Shown here: piece after piece, positions 12,024 to 64,000 of the stretch
Position numbering within the stretch: position 1 is the stretch's first letter
Layout of the letters: every line of letters begins with the position of its first letter
Assembly (NCBI GenBank): GCA_023055505.1
Contig: JALIRH010000004.1
Span: forward strand, 18,905,368 to 18,969,367
Direction: 5' to 3'
From: Callipepla californica brunnescens
Lineage: Eukaryota; Chordata; Aves; Galliformes; Odontophoridae
Length of the DNA stretch: 64,000 bases
Notes under the pieces: model-generated
Told to the model about the DNA's origin: nothing
Databases searched by the model: none
Seen by the model: only the letters and a program-made list of their open reading frames with translations
Position numbers and translations under genes: made by a program

Positions 12024-15000
12024 GTTGAAAGTGGCACAAAACTTACAGGGCTGAGTTGGAACTAATTTTCTTGTCTACTGAGATCGCTCAGAAGGAAACC
12101 TCTTTTAACTAGCTCCCTCCAAACTCACGAGGCCGTCACAGCGCAGAGGGAACTACATCCAGAGCCCAGCAGATACTTATCTAAATGACTTTGCATCAGC
12201 CCTCTGTTGAACCTAAATAACTAACTCCAGATTGGTCTGTACTGCACCAACCTAACATAAGACTGGTCCTCAGAGAATCAAGATCTCCATACTCAGGAAT
12301 CACACCAGCATGAGTCAAGAGGTCTGTATGGTAAACCGGAATGATTCTGGTTTCTCGTGAACTGATGGGACTTCCAGATTACCTCTTAGCGATCCAGAGC
12401 AAGTGCTTGGGAATTCAGGGGAGGAATAACAATTTTTCAGGGAACTGGATAGTTTTGAAACCAGCAGGAGTGTTTTTTTTCTTATGCCGTGATTCCAGGT
12501 CTTCTTGTTTCTACGTATGCTATAGGTTGGACTAACAACAGCTGCTGCGTTGTTATAGGTGTACTCAAGGTGAAAATCGGTGATAATCAGAAGAAACCTG
12601 GAGCAAAGTCAGAGAGCAGTTTGTAGTGGCTGTATGCGGTAACTGTTGTTGATTAGTACCCCCCATCCCCACACTAGCCTCAATTCACTTCTGTCCAACA
12701 ACAGCCTTTGCTTTTTATGTAGCCTCTCAGGAGATTACAGATACTCCAGGGAGAGAATAGCAGCCTGTTGTCTCCAAAAGCATTTGACTTTCAGACTGGG
12801 TGGGCTGTTGGAAAAGTGCCTAGCTTGGCAGGTTCGGCCTCTTGCAACTGAACTACAGCTGTGAAAATCAGTGATAACACTCTAGCACTCAGACTGGGGA
12901 ACTAAGGGGTTTTTCGAGGCATGTTTATTTTTAACATTAAACCGCTGTACACATGCACATACATGCACACACTAGTAGCCAGTGGCCAATGTGATCTTTT
13001 AAGATCACAGTTTGACTGTCTTCTCATGCACATGAAAGAGGTGATTTCTTGGCTATGCTCCTGTTCCCAAGTACAACAATGCCACTTAAGTGTGTAGACT
13101 GATATAAATAAGTAGACTTACTTATATAAGTTTACGTGCTTTTATATATATGTACATATATATATATATGTTTATATATATGTATATATAAAAGTGAGTG
13201 TATAATGCAGCAATCAGGAAGGTAAAGTTTCTGCATTCACAGCATTACACTAATGGTATTCCTAGATGTTCTTCCTCCAGTGTATCAGCTGTTAACTCAG
13301 GGCAGTTTGGGGGAAGGAATGTCAGTGCATCACATCCCCTTAGTCCCTGCCTGGAATCACGGGGCCACTTGTGGTTTACTCTTTTCTGCTTTGGCCCAGG
13401 CACAGCCACAGAAAACTCACAGTGATTCACAGCGTTTAGATTAAAATCAAGAAAGACTGAAGTGAGACTTTTTCTTGTAATGGCTTCACTTATCTCTGTT
13501 GGTTGCCTTTTGTCACTTTAACAGTTCTATAAATATAAAAGGATATAAATACTATCAGTATTCACCTGCTCACTTGCTTACATTCCAGGTTTCAGTATAA
13601 ATATATGTTGATGCAGTTTCCAAAATGAGGACAAGACTTAGATTAGTGTTTGATTAATTCTCTTTAATCATCTTAAGCTGGTAATGCACATCGATCAGAA
13701 ATTGCTGTCTCTTGCCCGTGTCCTGTGCTCAGAAGAGATTCCAAGAACCTCAGGATATATGAAGGTAACTCGGTGCTCTGGGGAACAGCTCTTTCAAGAA
13801 TAGCTGACTGTGACTGTAAGAAAAAGTCCTGCAGAGCGTAGCTCTGGAATGAAATGTATCATCTGTAACATTTGTGATTAGTATCAAAGGGAAATCCAAG
13901 AGTTACTTTCGATAACCGATGCTTGTACTACGAGATCAGATGTAATAACTCTTTCATCAACCCTAAACAAAACAACAGTATTAAAAATGCAATTGTGCCC
14001 TACAGGTTAGAGGACATAGGACGGGTATCCTGAGGGAAATGGTGAGGGGAGCAGATGTTTCATTGTCAAACAAACAGAGGTTGTTTGAAACTGATAATTA
14101 TTTTTGCAGTTCACTGCAAATTCGGACTTCTTCTGTGGCCTTTTAGAGTCCTTCTTAATTTTATTTTCATGATACTATGCTATGAATTTTCCACTTTTTT
14201 TTTTTCAGAGAGTTTTTTTAGCTATTCCAGAGTTTACACTTTTTTTAAGCTGTAGTGAGCGTTCAGTATTGAGCATGCATATTATAATTTCAGATGCCTC
14301 CTAACTATAGAATTGCTATGAGATGACAAATTAATCTGTGGTGATTTTCATGAAATTGATTAAGAAAAAGTCTTCCTTCTTTCTTGTAGGGAACAGGTAA
14401 ACTGTCAGCTAGCGGTGCTTAAGGAGAAAAAAGGAGTAAATAAATGTCACAGGAGGGGCCTTTAATAACAAGACCTTTTCTGTAAGAGGACAGCTTCAGG
14501 GATTTAGGAAAAAAAAAAAAAGCAGAACTGAAGAAGGTAAAGTAGAGTAAAGTATAACGAGACAGTTAGAGTGATACAATTCATGAGAGGTTTGCCTAAT
14601 TAACTTCTGGAATTCTTTCTTCTGTTAACACGTGTGAACCTTTTGCACCAGTGTAAGTTATTTTCTAGATGGGGGGTGGGATTTAAAGGGTAAAAGTTAG
14701 TTGATACTCAAATGTCATTTGAGAATGTGTCATGAACTTTTAGAATTAGTGTCTTGTTGTAAGGAAGTAGAAGCAGTGTGGTAGCTGTAGCTTTAAAAAC
14801 CTGACTGCTGCTAGCACCTCGAAGAGTGGTTTGTAGAAACTGGTCTTGGAGATAACAAGGGAACCTCTTCAGTGCTGTGCAGTAGGTGAGAAGACTTGGG
14901 GGAGGGGGGGAAGAAAACCTCAGCTATAGCAGTCCTTGGTCTGGAAATTAATTCTAGATGCTAAATAGTTCTAGCAAGTTCGTTTTGAAATTACCCTTTG

Positions 15001-18000
15001 GCTTCTCAAAGGGCTAGAAAAGAAGAAACCACAACCTGACATTCTGCTGCTGTTGCAGGAAAGGTGCAAAAGAAGATTTTTTTTCGTTAGCAAATGGCAA
15101 ATGTAGGACTGCAAGTGTGAGGACTGGCGTTCCTCAGGGCTGGAGGCTGTGAGCTCATGAGCAAATTATCACAGGGTAAGTTAGATAACCTTGATTCACA
15201 TCAGAAGTCCCAGAGTGCCTCTTTGTGTACATTCACATGCTACTGTGAGGACTCAGCACAGCTTGCTTTCGCTGGGGAGTAAGTTGCCTTGAACAAGCTT
15301 ACATTTGTGTGAGATCAGCAGGCACAGGCCTTTAGCGTATAAGAGCTGATGTGTGATAACCAAGGCACTTGCTCACATGCAAGTCTGGTACACCGTTCTT
15401 TAAATGCTTCTGCTGAGATATTACCTCGCTGTGGGAGCACTGAAATCACATGTGTTTCCACAGCATGGTAAGATATGTTTGTCTAGGCACTGAGCAGCTA
15501 ACCTCTGAGTTAGGCACCAAGGTCATTAAGCTCACTAGTTAGGTGCGGCAGTGTTCAGTACTGTAGCTGTGATGTGCCTCTGTGAATCTAGCAGTAGGAC
15601 ATCTCTTCCCCAGCTTTGGCAGTGAGTTGTGTTTTGGCCTCAGGAAGCTATCCTTGGCCTCCGTTTTGTTCCTGTATTACAGCTGGTAATAGTACCTCCT
15701 TACCTCATAGAATGCTATTAGGCTGTACTTCATTTTTGCCTGCAAGATGCTGTGAGATTCTTTGGCTGAAGGTGCAATATAAAAAGTACACAAAGAAATA
15801 CATCGGATTTAAAAATGATAGGTGTTAAGGTTCCCCATTTGGATTAAGTTGAACCAGTGTTACAAATTGAATGCCTCTGTATTTTGCACATGGAAAATTC
15901 ACTTACCGTCTGATTCAGTTCCGATGATAGGGAAAGATTTCAGTGGGATTTGGACTAAAGCCTTGAGTTATCTCACAGGGCACTTCTTTTTTTTTAATTT
16001 TATTTAATTTAATTTTATTTTAATTTTCTTTTTTGGTATTGCTGTTATTATTTGTTATTCTTACAGTACTGAGATCAAATGGCCTGTATCATCAACAGTG
16101 CTTCTGTTCTGAACACTACAATGCAATGCTGACTGTGGTCACCTTTGACTGTATTGGCTGAGTGTCTGTTACTCTTAAGTGTGTATGCTAATAAATACAT
16201 GAGACTGAAGGAAAAAAGGACATCCGTGGTGATTTGGTCACACAAGATTAATATTTTCTTAAAGAATTTCCCTATGCAAGAGACAAAACCTAGTTATTTC
16301 AGCGTTTCTTGCTGGTTTAGGCTTTAACATCCAGTATTTCCTAGAATAAAAATGGTTCTAAGACATCTAGAAGTGAATGTTGCAGCTTCGTTTCTGACAC
16401 CACGCAAAGTTTGGTGGCTTTCTTAGAGGTAAGTTCTGTCTCAAAAATTCTTACAGTATTTAAAAAAAATAATACATTAAAAAGTACTTTGCACACTCAG
16501 AGCAGTTAACTGTTTCCACAGGGCTGCCTTTCATGGCAGCGGGGAATAAACGCTGCTCTGTTCCTGGAGTCAGCCCTCCAGGACCAGCAACATTTCTCAG
16601 CAAGACGGTGTCCTCTTACCTGTGTGCAAACTGTATTTAACATAGAGGGAAACAAGTAGTCAGTATTAGTGTCTCTTTATTTTGTGTTGCAAATATAAAG
16701 TATATATTTGTCCAACATTAAATTGCATAGAAGCAGGCTTGTCATCTACTCGTGTACAGTAGTCACCCAAAAAGGTAAGTCGACAAGAGGTGCCGCCTTG
16801 TTCAGAGGTAACGACAAATCAAAACCAGCTCAATCAAATGAAAGCATCATGAGGTGAGTCTGACAGATGTTAGTGATGTCATACCTAAGGTCTCTGCATC
16901 AGACTGGAAAGACTAGGCAGCTAGGAGCAGGAAGAGCAAGGCCACAACTGCAGGAGAAAACTTGTCTGGCGTAGTGCTGCTGCTCAACAGTTTGAGAAAG
17001 AGTGGCTCCACTGCTCGGAGGTGCACGTACTTTTGGGAAATCCATGTTCCCAGCAGTAGAGTTCTCTTTCAGCTAAGGAGTGGGTGGGTATTGGAGGTGG
17101 AATAAGTTAGTTAGATTTGCAAAAGCCCTTAACTCTGTAATTATATCTGTGAAGCTGTCTCAGTGTACACCAGCCCATTGGGAAGTAAGTGGAGAACTTA
17201 CCTGGGGAAAAGGGTTGATATAAGTGCACAGTTTAATATTCTGTCTATTTAAGGGGAAAATGGAGATGCAAAACACTTGAAGTGGAGGAGAGAAAAGATA
17301 ATGAGAACTTCAACAAATGTGAAAAGAAAAAAAGAGAAAGACAAATTGAAATTTGCATTATTTCATCTTTTGTTATTACAGTCCTGTCTTTTAAAACATA
17401 AGTATGAGGCTGCATAAGGGAACGTAAAGTACTAATGCCAAATCCAAAAGAAAAAAAACCATCTCTGTATACATACATCTAAAACTGAGGTGATAGATGG
17501 TCTTTGTTAAAACATAGACACGCAACAGGAAGAACAATTTATATTATCCCTATACATGGCTGATTCTTCATTGGGGAACTGTTGGAAGACTCCATATGGA
17601 TTACGTGACTAAATAATGCCAGCGTCCAGCTCAAGTCATTCATCTAGGAAACAGAATCATTGTTCTGTTTTTAGTTGTCCGAGTAATCCAGTTTTGACAA
17701 TATGGGTTCAACTTATTCGTTATGCACTATGTGCAATCTCCTTAAAAAACAATTTCAAGTAAATGGTATTTTGAAATGGTATAATTTGTACACTATGAAA
17801 TCTGTGATTGTATTAACAGTCTAAGAACTGTAGGAATTGGTGGTTGTGGTATACATCATTTAGTTATTTTTCTTTTTAAATAACCTGGTTGGACGCTGTA
17901 TTGCATCACAGTAGGAGCATTATTTCTTCTTATTCTGTCATATAAAAAAAATCATTACTACGAGGTTTTTTAAAAGCATCTAAGAGGTCACAAACACGCA

Positions 18001-20741
18001 GAAAAGGTCAAAGATTGATGCTGTCTGTTGACAAAAGTTTGCTTACCTTTGTTTCTACTTGAGGGAGGTAAGAGCACATACATAAAGCACGTTGCTAATG
18101 CAGATTCTTAAAGTTCTCAGCCGGTTCTTTTAGTGCTCATTTGGTCTGTGCAGATCCGTGCTCTGTCTTGTCAGATGGCACTGCATCTGACTCAGTGCGC
18201 CCTGAGCTACGCATTGTCGTAAACTAGCAAAGTATGTGTGGGAGATAGTCACTACATGCTCATTCTGTTCTTACAGTTGCCCTTCAACCCTGCTGTTGGT
18301 CACTCTTAGAGATAAGATACTGGGCTGGATGGAGGTTTACTGTAGTTCAGTGGAGCTTTTTCCTTGTTCTTCCTCAAGTTCACCAACTTAACTATTCATT
18401 GAAAACATCTGCGTTATCCAAAGTGCTAGACTGATGAACTTACTTGCATTTTATGAATTAATTAAAAGAGAGCTGCTTGCAAGACCACCTGTAACACTGG
18501 TGAGTGGTAGAAACTATAGTTCCAACTTTGCTCTCTCTCTTCTTTTCAATGCCTTACTGAGTTTTATCACTATTTACTTTTTTAAATTTGTGAATTAATT
18601 TGAAGCAAATGCTATGCATGTGAAAAGCACCAGTAGCTCACAGTGAGCCCAGCAGTGATCCTACCTGCTTCTCACTGGAATCCTGGGCTTATTGTATGTA
18701 GATGAGCTGCTGTTAATTGAGCTAGCCAAGATTAGGTCTGTTTATTCTTGACAAGCATGTTGCAGAGGTGACCTGCCTGAGACACAACCAGAAGCATTCA
18801 CCTCTGCAAAGGGAAAGGACAAGTACCTAATTTCCTGCTAATTCTGCCTCGTCTAACCTGGCTGTAGCATAAGGTAGGACCAGCAATGGGCTAAAAGCTT
18901 GAATAACACTATGCTGACCACTTGTAACTTCACAACGTGGGTTTGGAATTTTCCGTGCTATACAGCTCACTGCTAAAAGAATCATCATCACCATTCAGAT
19001 CTGGAAATGAGAGTGTATAAAACTACTCATTCTAAATCCAAAGGTCTAAGACTACAGAAAGCTGGGAACAAATTCAAAGGCAGCTAGGCAAAGCATTAAA
19101 CCTGAACTGAGAAAGCGCTTCACTGAAGCGCAGAAGATGGATTCAGACTCTTCACTCTGAGCTATTCTGTACCACACACCGCAGCATCCAGCCCTCAGTG
19201 CCACAGAGGACGTTAAGTCCTCTATCCTGCAAACCCACATCTTTAGACTGTGCCTACAGCTAATCGCTGTATGTGAAGCTTGTACAGGGGCACCTCATCT
19301 GACAAAAGAGAACGGGATGGAGTCTCTAACCAACTTCTCAGTGTACAACTTGACTACATGTAAAGGCAACATGTAGTTTGCCATTGTAGGGTGGAGTGGG
19401 ACAGGGACAAAATGTTTCTGAGACTGTTCGGGCTAAAACTAAAGTATGCACTTTTTCAGGCTCCAGACTTGGACCAGTAAACATCTGTTTAGAAGCTAAA
19501 TACCAGAAAAAAGCCTTAGAGATAATCTTTCTTTAAAGACGAACAAAAAAACAACTATCTTAACCAGCAACTCTACGTGCTGGAAAGATTAAAGAGAATG
19601 ACAGTCTGCTCAGATGTGTAAAGCCAAGTCATAGTTTTAGCTTTCTCAAGTAGCTGAGGTATTCTGCCTTGCTTCAGAAGGGCATTTTAAGGTGATGTCT
19701 GTGTTAAGCAGGTTGTCTTCACTCTGTTTGTTCCTTGCATTACTCTCTTCCTACATCAAAGCAGTGTATGAAAATTGAAACCAGCTACAGCCAAACAAAT
19801 GCTACTGTTACCCTAGAACATGAGCTTAATGCTTATCAACATAGCACAGGAAATTACTGCTGCATATCAAAGTACTTACAAAAAACGAAGTCCATCCCAA
19901 ACAAAGTCCATTAAAAGATGAAGATGGTCCTTTTCTCATCATCCCCTGGCAGCTCACTGTTTTCTTGGAAAGCTGCCTGCCACTTCCACACCAGGAGCTG
20001 TGAAGAACACAACACCATGAGGCAAGCAGCACATTTTTCTTGTTATTCAAAGAGAGATCATCAGCTTCAGCAGCTGTTTTTTTCAATTGTAAATTTCTTT
20101 TCCTCTTCATTGCTTGTTTACAACACACATGCTCAGAGGATCCTGGATTTTTTTTCATTCTTCTTGCTGCTTCCAGTGTAAGCAGTAGCTTCATGTTTTC
20201 CAATGGGTCTGCTGTTAAACAGATGAAAAATGTAGCAGCTGTTTATTTACTTTCCTGTCACTTCGTGAGCATCATTAGGTCAGTTATCAGGACAGTAGAA
20301 AGCTCAAGGAAGTACAGCAGTCTTCACAAGTTGTTCGCACAACATGCATTTTTGGTTTCTTAGGTCAGAAAGAAGAGCAACCTGTGTTGGTCATTATTTC
20401 CATCCAAAAGCTGTGGTTGGATGATAGGTCTGTTTCTTTTCACCTGAGCAGATTGAAAAAGAGGTCTTTTGTTAGGTATCGTATGCTGAATCAGAGCAGC
20501 AATGCCGTTGTTCTCTACGACTAAGCTGGTACAGTGAAACACATTTGGTGGACAGACGTAGGAACGCAACTGTCTGTGATGATCTGGGGGTCTGGCAAGT
20601 AGAGGAAGCAGATCATTGCTGATGTTGAAACATCATTCCTCTAAAGGAACTTACATGGAGGAAGTAAGTGAAATAGGAACCAGTTCAAGTCTGCCCTTCC
20701 AGAAGCGCTCACATTCTCTGATCTTTGGATGTTCTTGTCTG
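12024..20741. other. Convergent spacer with the ITPKA and LTK 3' UTRs
   Basis: The 8.7 kb between the two stop codons shows no third gene. Candidate poly(A) signals for ITPKA on the + strand are ATTAAA at 12936-12941 and AATAAA at 14439, 16190, 16345 and 16545; which is used cannot be decided. For LTK, TTTATT at 20242-20247 (AATAAA on the minus strand) lies about 500 bases after its stop. A TA-rich microsatellite sits at 13141-13193 and an A/T-rich low-complexity block at about 15988-16036. A 125-codon minus-strand frame at 19826-20203 is probably 3' UTR noise. Confidence 0.55.
13141..13193. repeat. TA/TATG microsatellite
   Basis: An interrupted run of TA and ATATGT units about 50 bases long, just after a short inverted repeat (ATAAGTA and TACTTAT near 13108-13125). 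It lies about 1.1 kb after the ITPKA stop codon, so it may be in the 3' UTR or downstream. Confidence 0.85.
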
Positions 20742-63589
<42,848 letters not shown>

Positions 63590-64000
63590 CTGTTAGGAGA
63601 AGCAAAAGTTTTCATTGAGGTTTTCTCCAGTTCAAGTAGCAAGCCTATTCAAGGACATAAATGAGCAGACCTACAGTGTATGGAGTCTCTTTCAAGAAAT
63701 GAAAGACTAGAAGGGAAAAGGGAAAGCTGTCTTATGCAATAGCAACAAAGAATCTCTTCCAGAGCAGGTGAAGGAACACACCTGAGAGAAACAATTCTGC
63801 AAATTTTTTGTAAAGTCAGATGGTGATGTTGGTGCTACGGCAGTAGAGGTTGAACCTTCCCACCAATATTCTGTTACATTTTATTGCTGTATGATAGATG
63901 GCAGCAGAGTGGTAATCTGACAAAATGGCATCTGACATGGAAGCAAAAGTGTGTAATTGAAATCCTCCATGAGGAAAAAATTGCACCCACTGACATTAAT
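63590..64000 (-). other. LTK upstream intron, cut by the window end
   Basis: No further coding exon is visible. The first LTK exon or exons with the signal peptide and start codon must lie beyond base 64000. Confidence 0.6.

Noticed and set aside
15988..16036. A/T-rich block as a replication or attachment element
   Set aside because: It is simple TTTAA-type low complexity with no other supporting signal.
19826..20203. 125-codon minus-strand frame in the convergent spacer
   Set aside because: Low-complexity, no domain, no splice sites, and it lies in the expected LTK 3' UTR.

Overview
The window is vertebrate nuclear DNA from a bird, probably a galliform (chicken-like). The evidence is split genes with GT-AG introns, several CR1 LINE fragments of the type dominant in bird genomes, and AT-rich microsatellites. 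No bacterial, phage or CRISPR-like structure was seen. Species is not determined.

Two genes converge tail to tail. ITPKA (inositol-trisphosphate 3-kinase A) is on the + strand. Six coding exons between 841 and 12023 encode 297 residues, covering the calmodulin-binding segment and the whole catalytic domain; the N-terminal exon lies before the window. LTK (leukocyte tyrosine kinase, sister of ALK) is on the - strand. Twenty-seven coding exons from 63589 down to 20742 encode 1400 residues, and every exon junction is phase-compatible. The visible order is the end of an N-terminal region, first MAM, LDLa, second MAM, TNF-like/glycine-rich module, EGF-like segment, transmembrane helix, tyrosine kinase and a 257-residue tail. 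The signal peptide and first exon or exons lie beyond base 64000. The same neighbour pair is known from human chromosome 15q15, which, with the ITPKA-type C-terminus, supports calling the receptor LTK rather than ALK.

Region by region: 1-840 is the ITPKA 5' intron or flank; 841-12023 is ITPKA, with two CR1 copies in its largest visible intron; 12024-20741 is the convergent spacer with both 3' UTRs and no other recognised gene; 20742-33808 is the LTK tail and kinase; 34453-41696 the membrane and ligand-binding half; 46606-63589 the MAM/LDLa half, with large introns.

The two products are not known to form a pathway. ITPKA phosphorylates Ins(1,4,5)P3 in the cytoplasm and shapes calcium signals; LTK is a cell-surface receptor. 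Points worth a second look are the complete ALK-like ectodomain of this LTK, a well-spliced but frame-breaking candidate poison exon at 57086-57165, a NAGNAG acceptor in the glycine-rich domain, and several LTK acceptors embedded in microsatellites or next to a CR1. Nothing here clearly looks like an undescribed system. All calls come from reading the sequence and from remembered family sequences; no search was run.
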